Counted from the first letter of the stretch, positions 31,424 to 41,156 are shown. The stretch is 55,460 nt of DNA from Nocardia gamkensis NBRC 108242 (GCF_001612985.1 NZ_BDBM01000054.1:1-55460), one strand, 5' to 3'. Numbers and translations are program-made. The notes: generated by a model not told the origin, from the letters alone.

Positions 31424-31846
31424 TCAGCAGTTGTCGAAGCGCCACTGCCCGTCGATGAATGTCCAAGTCTTCGGCTTCGTGTCGTCCTGCCCCGCGCGCG
31501 CGTCGGAGTGCTCGACCGTGACCGTGCCGGTCGAGCCGGAGGTGGTGACGGTGATCCGCGCGGGCTTGGACTTCAGGTCCCGGCCGTCGTAGAGCTGCGC
31601 CATGGACGCAACGTAGTCGTCCTCGTTGAGCGTGAGCTTGCACCGCGCGGAACGGAACCGGTACGCGGCGGCGTAGTCGTGATCGGCCAGCGCGTCGGTC
31701 ATCTTCGTGGCTTCCGCGCGCAGTGCGGACTCGGTCGGCTCGCCCGCCTTGCCCGCCTCCGCGTCCGTTCCGCCGCACCCGGACAGCACGAGGACGGGCA
31801 GCGATACCGTTACCAGCGCGTGAAGGGCACGATTCGTTCGGTTCAT
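31424..31846 (-). CDS. Small lipoprotein
   Basis: 140 residues from ATG with AAGGAG upstream. The signal peptide MNRTNRALHALVTVSLPVLV ends in the lipobox LSGC. The mature domain (ATKMTDALADHDYAAAYRF, CKLTLNEDDYVASMAQLYDG and WTFIDGQWRFDNC) has an NTF2-like alpha-beta pattern seen in mycobacterial Lpp-type proteins. Two cysteines (about 80 and the C-terminal residue) may form a disulphide. Function unknown. It converges with the ArsR gene and lies beside pepR. Confidence 0.78.
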   Translation of the reverse strand: MNRTNRALHALVTVSLPVLVLSGCGGTDAEAGKAGEPTESALRAEATKMTDALADHDYAAAYRFRSARCKLTLNEDDYVASMAQLYDGRDLKSKPARITVTTSGSTGTVTVEHSDARAGQDDTKPKTWTFIDGQWRFDNC

Positions 31847-31989
31847 CTCGACTCCTTGCAGAGATCGCCGGATCCCATACCCGGACAATCGAGTTCAGCG
31901 CCCTCCAGCGGGGACCGAGGGCCGGGCGGCGGAAACAGTATCGCGGTAACGGATTCCCCGCCAAGCCGCGGTCCCCTCGCTCGCGACGA

Positions 31990-33357
31990 TCAGCTCGGCA
32001 CCAACCGCCGGACGGCGGCAGGTAGCTCACGGGTGCGCTTGTACGGCCCGGCGACCGACGCGGCGAAGGGCCGCGCCAGCAGCGTGCGCGCGACGGCGGA
32101 CACCTCCTCGGTGGTGACGGCGTCGATACGGGCCAGGGTCTCCGACACGCTGCGGTGGTTGCCGTAGCTGAGTTCGCTGCGCCCCAGACGATTCATGCGC
32201 GAGGCGGAGTCCTCCAGGCCGAGCACCAGCCCACCGCGCAGCGAGCCCTTGGCGCGTGCGCATTCGGCGTCGCTGATGCCGTCGGCGGCGACTTCCTCGA
32301 GGACGCCTCGGGCCAATGCCGCCACCTCGCCCAGGTTCTCCGGCTGGCAGCCGATGTAGACCGAGAACGCGCCGGTGTCGGCGAAGGTGTCGACGCTGGA
32401 ATACACCGAGTAGGCCAGCCCGCGTTCTTCCCGGATACGTTGGAACAAACGTGAACTCAGCCCACCACCGACAACGGTGTTCAGCACCGACAGCGGCCAG
32501 CGCCGCTCCCCTTCGTGCCGCCCGAAGGCGCGCACGCCGAACGCCAGATGCGCCTGCTCGCTGTCGCGATGACTCCAGTGCAGCTGCGGAGCGCCGTGCG
32601 GCCGGAACCTGCCCTCGCGCCGCGGTGCGGGCGTCGCCGCGGGCTCGAGCCGGTTCTCGAAAGCACGGTGCACCAATTCCACGGTGTGGTCGTGCTCCAC
32701 GTTGCCCGCGACCGCGATCACCATCCGGTCCGGCCGGTAACGCCGCAGGTGGAACGACCGCAGTTGCGCGGCCCGCATCCCCTCGATGGATTCGACGGAA
32801 CCGATCACCGGGCGCCCGATCGGATGGTCACCGAACAGCGCGGCCAGGAAGGAATCGCCGACCAGGTCCTCGGGATCGTCGTCGCGCATGGCGATCTCCT
32901 CGAGTACCACCTGGCGCTCCACGTCCACATCCGACGCCCGGCACAGACCGTTGAGCACCACGTCCGAGACCAGATCGACGGCCAGGGGCAGGTCCTCGTC
33001 CAGGACGTGGGCGTAGTAGCAGGTCTGCTCCTTCGCGGTGAACGCGTTGAGTTCGCCGCCGACCGCGTCCATCGCCTCGGCGATGTCCAGGGCCGAGCGC
33101 GTCGGCGTCGCCTTGAACAGCAGGTGCTCCAGGAAGTGCGCGGCGCCCGCGACGGTGGGGCCTTCGTCGCGCGAACCGACGCCGACCCAGACGCCGACGG
33201 ACGCCGAGCGGACCCCGGGCAGATGCTCGGTGACCACGCGCAATCCGCCGGGCAGCACGGTGCGCCGTACTCCGCTGTCCGAGTCCGCCCGCAGCTCGAG
33301 TGACGAACCCCCCTGCCCGGTGCTGAGCAGAGGGGTTGTCGTCTTCTTCTTCGTCAC
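31990..33357 (-). CDS. pepR: M16 family zinc metallopeptidase
   Basis: 455 residues. The inverted zinc motif HFLEH (His74, Glu77, His78) and the distal Glu in VVLEEIAMRDDDPEDL (about 153-154) are intact, as are NAFTAKEQTCYYAHVL and the C-terminal GGGLSSRLFQRIREERGLAYSV-type region (given in part). It matches mycobacterial PepR, which follows pnp. It starts with GTG 11 bases after the pnp stop, so the two genes form an operon. It is a processing peptidase; the natural substrate is unknown. Confidence 0.93.
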   Translation of the reverse strand: MTKKKTTTPLLSTGQGGSSLELRADSDSGVRRTVLPGGLRVVTEHLPGVRSASVGVWVGVGSRDEGPTVAGAAHFLEHLLFKATPTRSALDIAEAMDAVGGELNAFTAKEQTCYYAHVLDEDLPLAVDLVSDVVLNGLCRASDVDVERQVVLEEIAMRDDDPEDLVGDSFLAALFGDHPIGRPVIGSVESIEGMRAAQLRSFHLRRYRPDRMVIAVAGNVEHDHTVELVHRAFENRLEPAATPAPRREGRFRPHGAPQLHWSHRDSEQAHLAFGVRAFGRHEGERRWPLSVLNTVVGGGLSSRLFQRIREERGLAYSVYSSVDTFADTGAFSVYIGCQPENLGEVAALARGVLEEVAADGISDAECARAKGSLRGGLVLGLEDSASRMNRLGRSELSYGNHRSVSETLARIDAVTTEEVSAVARTLLARPFAASVAGPYKRTRELPAAVRRLVPS

Positions 33358-33368
33358 AGGGACAAGTA

Positions 33369-35657
33369 CTACTCGGTCCCGGCCGAACCCGCATCGGCCG
33401 CGTCGTCGCCGGGCTCCTCGGTGTTCTCCTCGACCGGCACGAGCGAGATCTTGCCGCGGTTGTCGATGTCGGCGATCTCCACCCGCAGCTTGTCGCCGAC
33501 GTTCACCACGTCCTCGACCTTGGCCACCCGCTTGCCGTTGCCCAGCTTGGAGATGTGCACCAGACCGTCGCGGCCCGGCAGCAGCGAGACGAACGCGCCG
33601 AAGGCGGTGGTCTTGACGACCGTGCCGAGGAAGCGCTCGCCGACCTTCGGCAGCTGCGGGTTGGCGATGGCGTTGATCGCGTCGATCGCGGCCTGCGCCG
33701 ACGGGCCGTCGGTCGCGCCGACGAACACGGTGCCGTCGTCCTCGATGGAGATGTTGGCGCCGGTCTCCTCGGTGATCTGGTTGATCACCTTGCCCTTGGG
33801 GCCGATCACCTCGCCGATCTTGTCGACCGGGATCTTGATCGCGGTGACGCGCGGCGCGTACGGGCTCATCTCGTCCGGGGTGGCGATGGCCTCGGCCATC
33901 ACGTCCAGGATCGTGGCGCGCGCGTCGTGGGCCTGGCTCAGCGCGCCGGCCAGCACCTGCGAGGGGATGCCGTCCAGCTTGGTGTCCAGCTGCAGCGCGG
34001 TGACGAACTGGGGGGTGCCCGCGACCTTGAAGTCCATGTCGCCGAAGGCGTCCTCGGCGCCGAGGATGTCGGTCAGCGCGACGTAGCGGACCTCTTCCTC
34101 ACCCTGATCGTTGGTGATGGTGTCCGAGACCAGGCCCATCGCGATACCGGCGACCGGCGCCTTCAGCGGCACGCCCGCGTTCAGCAGCGACAGGGTGGAC
34201 GCGCACACCGAACCCATCGAGGTGGAGCCGTTGGAACTCAGCGCCTCCGAGACCTGGCGGATGGCGTAGGGGAACTCCTCCTGGCTGGGCAGCACCGGGA
34301 TCAGCGCCCGCTCGGCCAGCGCGCCGTGGCCGATCTCGCGGCGCTTGGGCGAACCGACGCGGCCGGTCTCACCGGTGGAGAACGGCGGGAAGTTGTAGTG
34401 GTGCATGTAGCGCTTGCTGGTCTCCGGGCCGAGCGAGTCGACCTGCTGGGCCATCTTCACCATGTCCAGGGTGGTGACGCCCAGGATCTGGGTCTCGCCA
34501 CGCTCGAACAGGGCCGAGCCGTGCGCCCGGGGCACCACCGCGACCTCGGCGGACAGCGCGCGGATGTCGGCCAGGCCGCGGCCGTCGATGCGGAAGCCGT
34601 CGGACAGGATCCGCTGACGCACCAGCTTCTTGGTGACCGAGCGGAACGCCGCGCCCAATTCCTTCTCGCGTCCGGCGAAGTCGTCGACGAGGCGCTCGAG
34701 CACGGCGAGCTTGATCTGGTCGATCTTCTCCTCGCGCTCCTGCTTGCCGGAGATGCTCAGCGCCTCGCTCAGCTCACGCTTGGCGGTGCCCTCGACGGCC
34801 TCGTACACGTCCTGCCCGTACGGCGGGAAGAGCGGGAACTCCTCGGTGGGCTTGGCGGCCAGCTCGGCCAGGTCCTGCTGGGCGCGGCAGAGGCGGGCGA
34901 TGAACGGCTTGGCGGCCTCGAGCCCTTCGGCGACAACGGCCTCGGTCGGCGCCTGCGCACCGCCTTCCACCAGCGCGATGACGTTCGGGGTTGCCTCGGC
35001 CTCGACCATCATGATGGCCACGTCACCGGAGTCGACCACGCGGCCCGCGACGACCATGTCGAACACGGCGCCCTCGAGCTGCTCGGTGGTCGGGAAGGCC
35101 ACCCATTGGGACCCGGCCCCGTCGTGGATCAGCGCGACGCGCACGCCGCCGACCGGGCCGGAGAAGGGCAGGCCCGAGATCTGGGTGGACGCGGACGCGG
35201 CGTTGATCGCCACCACGTCGTAGAGGTCCTTCGGGTCCAGGCTCAGCACCGTGACCACAACCTGGATCTCGTTACGCAGGCCGTCGACGAACGACGGGCG
35301 CAGCGGCCGGTCGATCAGGCGGCAGGTCAGGATCGCGTCGGTGGAGGGACGGCCCTCACGGCGGAAGAACGATCCCGGGATGCGACCCGCGGCGTACATC
35401 CGCTCCTCGACGTCGACCGTCAGCGGGAAGAAGTCGAACTGGTCCTTGGGCTGCTTGCCCGCGGTGGTGGCCGACAGCAGCATGGTCTCGTCGTCCAGGT
35501 AGGCGGCTACCGAGCCGGCGGCCTGCCGGGCGAGGCGTCCGGTCTCGAACCGGATGGTGCGGGTGCCGTAGCTGCCGTTGTCGATCAGCGCGACGGATTC
35601 GTACACGCCCGGTTCGACCTCGACGGCGGTGCTCTTGCGTTCAGTTGTTTCGGTCAT
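33369..35657 (-). CDS. pnp: Polyribonucleotide nucleotidyltransferase
   Basis: 762 residues; 3'-5' phosphorolytic exoribonuclease and polymerase (also called GpsI in actinobacteria). It has two RNase PH domains (FFPLTVDVEERMYAAGRIPG and FERGETQILGVTTLDM, with the SSNGSTSMGSVCASTLSLL active-site region). A KH domain follows (KIGEVIGPKGKVINQITEET), then an S1 domain (FLGTVVKTTAFGAFVSLLPG...). The C-terminus is acidic. ATG at 35657 is behind a purine-rich GAGAGAAGA. Upstream is a long leader where mycobacteria have a lipoprotein gene. Confidence 0.97.
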   Translation of the reverse strand: MTETTERKSTAVEVEPGVYESVALIDNGSYGTRTIRFETGRLARQAAGSVAAYLDDETMLLSATTAGKQPKDQFDFFPLTVDVEERMYAAGRIPGSFFRREGRPSTDAILTCRLIDRPLRPSFVDGLRNEIQVVVTVLSLDPKDLYDVVAINAASASTQISGLPFSGPVGGVRVALIHDGAGSQWVAFPTTEQLEGAVFDMVVAGRVVDSGDVAIMMVEAEATPNVIALVEGGAQAPTEAVVAEGLEAAKPFIARLCRAQQDLAELAAKPTEEFPLFPPYGQDVYEAVEGTAKRELSEALSISGKQEREEKIDQIKLAVLERLVDDFAGREKELGAAFRSVTKKLVRQRILSDGFRIDGRGLADIRALSAEVAVVPRAHGSALFERGETQILGVTTLDMVKMAQQVDSLGPETSKRYMHHYNFPPFSTGETGRVGSPKRREIGHGALAERALIPVLPSQEEFPYAIRQVSEALSSNGSTSMGSVCASTLSLLNAGVPLKAPVAGIAMGLVSDTITNDQGEEEVRYVALTDILGAEDAFGDMDFKVAGTPQFVTALQLDTKLDGIPSQVLAGALSQAHDARATILDVMAEAIATPDEMSPYAPRVTAIKIPVDKIGEVIGPKGKVINQITEETGANISIEDDGTVFVGATDGPSAQAAIDAINAIANPQLPKVGERFLGTVVKTTAFGAFVSLLPGRDGLVHISKLGNGKRVAKVEDVVNVGDKLRVEIADIDNRGKISLVPVEENTEEPGDDAADAGSAGTE

Positions 35658-36343
35658 TCTTCTCTCTCAACCTCTCGTCTTCGCCGGCTCGAGCGCACGG
35701 TGGCGCGATCCGGCTGTCGTCAGCCGTACCGGGTACGGACGCGCGGCAACCCTCCTGGCTGCGACGCGCGCACCCGGCCGAATCCCCTTGGAGACGGCGA
35801 CGCGGAGGCGGTCATCGATCGAAGCCCGACGGCGTCAACTCACTGCCGATAGGCCACTACCGAAGACCGACGCCACGCGGGCGGGTGCATACGGCTGTGC
35901 AATGTTGTCGTGCGCAGGGGGGCGATCCACCCCTATACACAAATAGCCAACGGAGCGATTGTACGTCTCCCCGTCGGCTGAACCAGCGACCGCCTCGGGC
36001 ACTCCATGTCGGACCGCCTGTTACCGCCACCGCGGTTCACGAGCGCCCGGACCCGACTCCTCGAAGTCGACCGAACCCATCGGTCCTCGCGGTCGCCGAA
36101 CGACTTCTGTCATCGGCACACCGGGCCGGGCACGCCCTGGCCCGGCAGGCGGTCCGAGCTCACCCCCACACATCGAAGCGCGCAAGTCGACCACGGCGGC
36201 CATACCGCCGCAGGGTCGCGCGCCGTTCGCGGCCCGGCTCGCGTCGAGGGATCGCTGCGTCCGCGACGAAGTCGCCGGCAGCGGTTACTCGGACGCGAGC
36301 CATGAGCGGCCGCGAACCTCGGCACCGAACGCGCCGAAAAGAA
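35658..36343. other. Long pnp leader / rpsO 3' region, no gene seen
   Basis: 686 bases between rpsO and pnp, both minus strand. AGCC-N-ACGG...CCGT-N-GGCT (about 35947-35981) can pair around GAGCGATTGTACGTCTCC. The upstream part (36000-36340) offers only shadow frames in both strands. In mycobacteria, from memory, a lipoprotein gene (lppU) sits here; I see no signal peptide or lipobox in any frame. Terminator and pnp promoter elements are expected within. Confidence 0.4.
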
Positions 36344-36613
36344 CTATCGACGCAGCCCGAGGCGCTCGATCAGCGAACGGTAGCGGTTGATGTCGTTGTC
36401 CTGCAGGTACTTCGACAGCCGCTTGCGACGACCGATCAGCGCCATCAGACCGTGCCGGGTGTGGTGGTCGTGCTTGTGCTTCTTCAGGTGCTCGGTGATG
36501 TCGGCGATCCGCTTGGACAGCAGCGCGATCTGCGCCTCCGGCGAACCGGTGTCCTTCTCGTGCAGGCCGTACTCGGCGAGAATCGCCGACTTCTGCTCGG
36601 TGGTCAGCGCCAT
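36344..36613 (-). CDS. rpsO: 30S ribosomal protein S15
   Basis: 89 residues, MALTTEQKSAILAEYGLHEK, then DTGSPEAQIALLSKRIADIT, KKHKHDHHTRHGLMALIGRR and RLSKYLQDNDINRYRSLIER. This is the complete S15 sequence pattern; it binds 16S rRNA in the central domain. AGGAG lies 11 bases upstream of the ATG. It precedes pnp as in most bacteria. Confidence 0.98.
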   Translation of the reverse strand: MALTTEQKSAILAEYGLHEKDTGSPEAQIALLSKRIADITEHLKKHKHDHHTRHGLMALIGRRKRLSKYLQDNDINRYRSLIERLGLRR

Positions 36614-36871
36614 GGGGCATCCACTCCTGTTTCTCAGTTCCGCGCTCGAAGGTCCGGTTACCCGGGTATGGGCGCCACCGCGGACCGCAGCAAACCCGAG
36701 GGACCACCCTACCGGACCGGACGCCGCGCGCCGAAATCGCCGCCCGCGGATCTCGCCCCCGGTTCCGGCCGCGCGCCGCAGGGAAGCACCGGCATTACCT
36801 TCCGGGTAATCGACCAGGCGCGGTCCGGCTGCGAATCTTCTTGTCGTACCGCCGAATACGAGGAGAAGACG

Positions 36872-37690
36872 ATGCCCTACCTGGAGACGACCGACGGCAC
36901 CCGCCTGGCCTACGAGGACTACGGAACCGGAGCACCGATCGTGTTCATCGCCGGGTGGGCGCTGAACACGGAGATGTGGGAGTACCAGGTCCCGTTCTTC
37001 GTCGAGCGGGGTTACCGCTGCGTGCTGCTCGACCGGCGCGGGCACGGCCGCTCCGACCGGCCGTCGACCGGATACGACCTGGACACCCGCGCCGACGACG
37101 TGGCCGAGCTGATCGAACACCTGGACCTGCGCGAACTCACCCTGGTCGCCCACTCCGCGGGCGGCGCGGAAGTCGCGCGCTACCTGGCCAGGCACGGCAC
37201 CGCGCGGGTCGCGCGCATCGCGCTGTTCGCCACCACGCTGCCGTTCCTGCGGCAGACCGAGGACAACCCCTTTGGCCTGCCGGACGAGGCGGCCCTGGCC
37301 TCCGTCGCGCAGTGGCGCACCGACCGGCCCAAATGGTTCGCCGACCGCGCGCAAGGATACTTCGCCACCCATCTCGGCAACGACGTCTCCCCCGCGCTGA
37401 TCGAGCACGAGACGCGCCGCTGCCTGTCCGCCGCGCCGTGGGCCACCATCGCGGTCTGGGAGTCGACCTTCCCGTCCGACCACCGCGAGACCCTGCGGAC
37501 ACTGCCGATACCCGCTCTGGTCGTGCACGGGGTGCCGGATCAGTCCATCCCGATCGACGCCAGCAGCAGGCGCACCGCGGAACTCGTTCCGGACTGCGTC
37601 TACAAGGAGTACCCGACCGCCGGGCACGGCCTGTACATCACGCATGCCGCGCAGCTCAATGACGACCTGCTCGACTTCATGAAGTCCTGA
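36872..37690 (+). CDS. Alpha/beta hydrolase (non-haem peroxidase-like)
   Basis: 272 residues from ATG behind AGGAGAAGACG. The fold elements are FIAGWALNTEMWEYQVPFF (oxyanion region), DRRGHGRSDRPSTGYDLDT, the nucleophile elbow VAHSAGGAEVARYL (Ser about 98), VHGVPDQSIPIDASSRRT with the acid and TAGHGLYITH with the catalytic His. The arrangement resembles cofactor-free haloperoxidase/perhydrolase and lactonase-like members. The substrate is unknown. It is convergent with ribF with only three bases between the stops. Confidence 0.9.
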   Translation: MPYLETTDGTRLAYEDYGTGAPIVFIAGWALNTEMWEYQVPFFVERGYRCVLLDRRGHGRSDRPSTGYDLDTRADDVAELIEHLDLRELTLVAHSAGGAEVARYLARHGTARVARIALFATTLPFLRQTEDNPFGLPDEAALASVAQWRTDRPKWFADRAQGYFATHLGNDVSPALIEHETRRCLSAAPWATIAVWESTFPSDHRETLRTLPIPALVVHGVPDQSIPIDASSRRTAELVPDCVYKEYPTAGHGLYITHAAQLNDDLLDFMKS

Positions 37691-37693
37691 CGC

Positions 37694-38665
37694 TCACCCG
37701 GCGGCGACGGCGATGAGGATCTTGCGCGCGGTCTCCACGTCGCGGCCCATGCACTCGACGAGCTCCTCCACCGACTCGAACTTGCGCTGGCCGCGGATGT
37801 GCTCGACGAAGTCCACCGCGACGTGCTGACCGTAGAGATCGGCCTCCCCGTCGAGCACGTACGCCTCGACGGTGCGGGCGCGGCCGGAGAAGGTCGGGTT
37901 GGTGCCCACCGAGATGGCGGCCATGGCCCGCTCGCCCGGGGTGACGGTCCCGATGGTGGGGCCGGGGCCGAGCACGGTGAACCATCCGGCGTACACGCCG
38001 TCGGCCGGAATCGCGGCGTGCATCGGCGGCGCGACGTTCGCGGTGGGGAAACCGAGTTGCTTGCCCCGGCCGTCCCCGTGCACGACGACGCCCTCCACCC
38101 GATGGGGACGTCCCAGCGCCTCGGCCGCGGCTGCCATGTCCCCGGCGTCGACGCACGCGCGGATGTAGGTCGAGGAGAAGGTCACGGCGTGTTCGGCGAG
38201 CAGCGTCACGCCGTCGACCTCGAAACCGAAGCGCTGTCCGAGCTCGCGCATGGTATCGACGGTGCCCGTGGCCTTCTTGCCGAAGGTGAAGTTGTCACCG
38301 ACCACCACCTCGACCACGTGCAACCGCTCCACCAGCAGGTCGTGCACATAACGCGCGGGAGTCAGCTTCATGAACTCATGGGTGAAGGGCATGACGCAGA
38401 ACACGTCCACGCCCAGTTCCTCGGCCAGTTCGGCGCGGCGGGTGAGGGTGGTCAGCTGCGCGGGGTGCGAGCCGGGGCGGACCACTTCCATCGGGTGCGG
38501 ATCGAACGTCATCAGCACGGCGGGCACGCCGCGCGCGGCGGCGGACTTCACGGCCCGGCTGATCAGCTGCGCGTGGCCGCGGTGCACACCGTCGAACACA
38601 CCGATCGTAAGGACACAGCGCCCCCAGTCCGCGGGCACCTCGTCGAGACTTCGCCATCTCTGCAC
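37694..38665 (-). CDS. ribF: Bifunctional riboflavin kinase / FAD synthetase
   Basis: 323 residues from GTG (VQRWRSLDEVPADWG). The N-terminal FMN adenylyltransferase domain has LTIGVFDGVHRGHAQLISRA and the C-terminal kinase domain has HRVEGVVVHGDGRGKQLGF, PTANVAPP and GTNPTFSGRARTVEAYVL. It converts riboflavin to FMN and FAD. The upstream frame to 38944 is a shadow. The order rpsO-ribF is conserved with an unrelated hydrolase inserted. No FMN riboswitch is visible upstream. Confidence 0.96.
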   Translation of the reverse strand: MQRWRSLDEVPADWGRCVLTIGVFDGVHRGHAQLISRAVKSAAARGVPAVLMTFDPHPMEVVRPGSHPAQLTTLTRRAELAEELGVDVFCVMPFTHEFMKLTPARYVHDLLVERLHVVEVVVGDNFTFGKKATGTVDTMRELGQRFGFEVDGVTLLAEHAVTFSSTYIRACVDAGDMAAAAEALGRPHRVEGVVVHGDGRGKQLGFPTANVAPPMHAAIPADGVYAGWFTVLGPGPTIGTVTPGERAMAAISVGTNPTFSGRARTVEAYVLDGEADLYGQHVAVDFVEHIRGQRKFESVEELVECMGRDVETARKILIAVAAG

Positions 38666-39098
38666 AGTGCGCAGCCTACGCAAATCAGGTAGCGAACAGT
38701 ATTCGGGCGTGCTGATCTCACACAACGGTTCCACTGCGGTGAGCCGACGCGGAGGCGCGAGCCGTGCCTGGCGCCGCGGGCGCGGACAGGTCGGACGCCA
38801 CCCGGCGGGAACGGCGCCGATCGGTCGGGCCACCCCCCGCCGCGGCAGGAGACGCGCGGCAGCCGCCCGAGGGATAACCGGGGGGTGGCCGTGGCCGCTG
38901 CACGACGGCGCATCGCGGTGCCGCGCCGTCGGTGTCGACGACATCAGCCCGGAAATATCAGGTCACCGGAAAGGAACCGTACGGCATCGCGAAAGCGCCG
39001 ATACACGCCGGTTTCCCATGGGCCGACGAGTTCGTCTCGCCAGCAGCGGGAATGGTCTAGCGTCCACTCCGTCGGTGACGGAGTGCCCCGGAGTAGCC
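38666..39098. other. Divergent promoter region of ribF and the cupin operon
   Basis: About 430 bases between divergent starts. The interval 38740-38900 is extremely G+C-rich and 38940-39060 somewhat less so. No frame with a plausible start is seen and no riboswitch-like pattern is recognised. It should contain both promoters. Confidence 0.4.
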
Positions 39099-39551
39099 AT
39101 GAAAAGTGCAGTCAAGCACGTGCGTGTGATCAAACCGTCCGATTCAGCCGAAACAATCGGCCGGCAACGACAACGTCTCATTCCTTGCGTCACCACCGAA
39201 ACCTGTGGCGCCACAGGAATCTCGGCGGGCATGGTCAATATGGCCCCGGGCGCGATGTCGAAGGCGCATTATCACGCGCACAGCGAGATCGTCGTCGTCT
39301 GCCTGCGCGGACGAGCGGTCACCCTGATCGGCCCGGAGCTGACGCCACATTTCCACGGTCCGGGCGAGTTCATCTACATCCCCGAAGGCGTCGTGCACGT
39401 GGCGGTGAATCTCGACGAGGCCGAGGATCTGGTAGCGGTGGAAATGCGGACCGATCCGCTGTTCAACGACGACGTGGTGCTGACGCCGGAATACGACGCC
39501 GACGTACCCGAAGTGGTTGCCCGCCTGCGGCGCCTCGATCCGGTCGGCTGA
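39099..39551 (+). CDS. Cupin-domain protein
   Basis: 150 residues, MKSAVKHVRVIKPSDSAETI. The cupin barrel has metal-ligand histidines in KAHYHAHSEIVVVCLRGRAV and HFHGPGEFIYIPEGVVHVAV. It is probably a metal-dependent small-molecule enzyme or sensor. It is the first gene of an operon: the aminotransferase begins one base after its stop. GGAG precedes the ATG. The substrate probably relates to the aminotransferase product. Confidence 0.85.
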   Translation: MKSAVKHVRVIKPSDSAETIGRQRQRLIPCVTTETCGATGISAGMVNMAPGAMSKAHYHAHSEIVVVCLRGRAVTLIGPELTPHFHGPGEFIYIPEGVVHVAVNLDEAEDLVAVEMRTDPLFNDDVVLTPEYDADVPEVVARLRRLDPVG

Positions 39552-39552
39552 C

Positions 39553-40740
39553 GTGGCCGTCCGCAAACGCAGCCGCGGCGCGGCCGAGGTGACCAGCGGG
39601 CCCATCGACGACATCTTCGCGGCGCTGGCGAGCCGCCCCGACGTGGTGTCCTTCGCCGTCGGATCGCCCGACCCCGCTCTGCTGCCGAGCGAACTCGTCG
39701 CCACGCTGGCGCAGACGGTCGTGGACAGATACGGCAGCGCCGTCCTCCAGTACGGGATGACCCAGGGATTCGCCCCGCTGTTGGAGGAAGCCCGAAACCT
39801 TTTGCGCAATCGCGATATTCGGTGCACGCTCGATCGCCTGCATATCTCGACCGGCGGCTCCGGCGCATTGCACAATGTGTGTTTGGCGCTGCTCGACCCG
39901 CGGGACGTGGTGCTGGTCGAGACTCCCACTTACGGCCCGGCGGTGAAGGAATTCCGCAGCCACGGAGCCGCCGTCGTGCCGGTGCCCTCCGACGAATTCG
40001 GCCTCGTTCCGGAAGCGCTCGCGGAAGCCCTGTCCCGACACGACGCGGCATTCGTCTATCTACTGCCCACTTTCCAGAATCCAACCGGGCGGACGATGCC
40101 CGCCGATCGGCGTGCGGAAATCGCCGAGATCGTCGTCCGCCACGGCACGCTGGTGGTCGAAGACGACGTCTACACCGACCTGCGCTATCGCGGCGTGGCA
40201 CAGCCCGCGCTGTCGTCGTTCGCGCCGGACAACTCGGTCTACATCACCTCGCTGTCGAAAACGCTCGCTCCCGCGATCCGCGTCGGAATCACCGTGATGC
40301 CCCCGGATCTCCTGCGGACCGTGCTGGCGTTGAAGCAGGGCATTGATATGCAGACTTCGACGTACTGCCAGGCGATTGCCGCCGAATTCCTCGGCAGTTC
40401 GGCCGGGATCGCACACCTCGCCCAGCTCGTCGACGCCTATGCGGCCAAGTTGGACGCGTTGTCGGTCGCGCTCGAGCGGCATTTCCCGCCGGGGTTCCGC
40501 TGGGTCGAGCCGGAGGGCGGGATGTTCATGTGGATCGAGGGGCCGCCCGATTTCGATGCCGATGGGCTGCTGGCGCGGGCACTGCGGCAGGGGGTGGCGT
40601 TCCTGCCCGGCAGCGCCTTCTACGCTGACGACGTCGCGGAGCACCGCAACACCATGCGGCTGAGTTTCGCGAACGTGCCGCGCGACGATATCGATCGGGG
40701 CATCGCCGCGCTCGCGATCGTCTGCGGGGAGACGGCATGA
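39553..40740 (+). CDS. PLP-dependent class I/II aminotransferase (2-aminoadipate/MocR-catalytic type)
   Basis: 395 residues from a GTG directly after the cupin stop. FAVGSPDPALLPS, YGMTQGF, FQNPTGR (Asn177), VEDDVYTDL (Asp205, Tyr207), SLSKTLAPAIRVG (Schiff-base Lys236, Arg243) and LPGSAFYADD identify fold-type I. The RRxLxxR-type N-terminus and PxFQNPTG resemble LysN/2-aminoadipate transaminases and the catalytic half of MocR proteins; no HTH is present. It probably handles an amino acid made or sensed together with the cupin. Confidence 0.9.
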   Translation: MAVRKRSRGAAEVTSGPIDDIFAALASRPDVVSFAVGSPDPALLPSELVATLAQTVVDRYGSAVLQYGMTQGFAPLLEEARNLLRNRDIRCTLDRLHISTGGSGALHNVCLALLDPRDVVLVETPTYGPAVKEFRSHGAAVVPVPSDEFGLVPEALAEALSRHDAAFVYLLPTFQNPTGRTMPADRRAEIAEIVVRHGTLVVEDDVYTDLRYRGVAQPALSSFAPDNSVYITSLSKTLAPAIRVGITVMPPDLLRTVLALKQGIDMQTSTYCQAIAAEFLGSSAGIAHLAQLVDAYAAKLDALSVALERHFPPGFRWVEPEGGMFMWIEGPPDFDADGLLARALRQGVAFLPGSAFYADDVAEHRNTMRLSFANVPRDDIDRGIAALAIVCGETA

Positions 40741-41156
40741 GCGATCGGCATCCGGTGCACGGCACCTGGGAAGTTCGCGCCGACGGCGCTCCGTTCGGCT
40801 ACCACGTGATGCAGTTCCATCCCGGCGGCACGATGCTGCAATCGAATCCCGACCACGGCAATCGCGCCACGAGCGACAGCAACGGCATGGGCACCTGGCG
40901 GAGCGCGGGCGAGCGGGTCACCGGCGCCTTCCTGGAGTTCACCGTCGATCGCACCGACCCCGCCGTGGTGCGCAAAGGAATCGTCGCCTTCGAGCTCGAC
41001 GTGACCGGCGACGAATTCACCGGGTTCGCCACGGCGACGTTCTACGAGTTGTCCGGCGAGCCGGTGGGCGCACCGGCCACCGCCCGGTTGACCGGTCGCC
41101 GATTCGACGGCGTGGCCGCGCAACGCGACGCGGTGGATCTGTCGACAACGGTCTGA
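40737..41156 (+). CDS. Small beta-rich protein of the aminotransferase operon (139 aa)
   Basis: MSDRHPVHGTWEVRADGAPF is followed by GYHVMQFHPGGTMLQSNPDH, GMGTWRSAGERVTGAFLEFT and GDEFTGFATATFYELSGEP. The alternating G-T-W and F-E-L strands suggest a lipocalin-like or small beta-barrel binding protein. It overlaps the aminotransferase by four bases (ATGA), so it is part of the operon. No catalytic motif or known family was recognised. Confidence 0.7.
   Translation: MSDRHPVHGTWEVRADGAPFGYHVMQFHPGGTMLQSNPDHGNRATSDSNGMGTWRSAGERVTGAFLEFTVDRTDPAVVRKGIVAFELDVTGDEFTGFATATFYELSGEPVGAPATARLTGRRFDGVAAQRDAVDLSTTV

Noticed and set aside
33336..35852. 838-residue open frame opposite pnp
   Set aside because: Same artefact: low-complexity translation with no motif and no start site, antisense to pnp.
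38666..39098. FMN riboswitch upstream of ribF
   Set aside because: No RFN-element core is visible on the minus strand, and ribF seems to have a very short leader.
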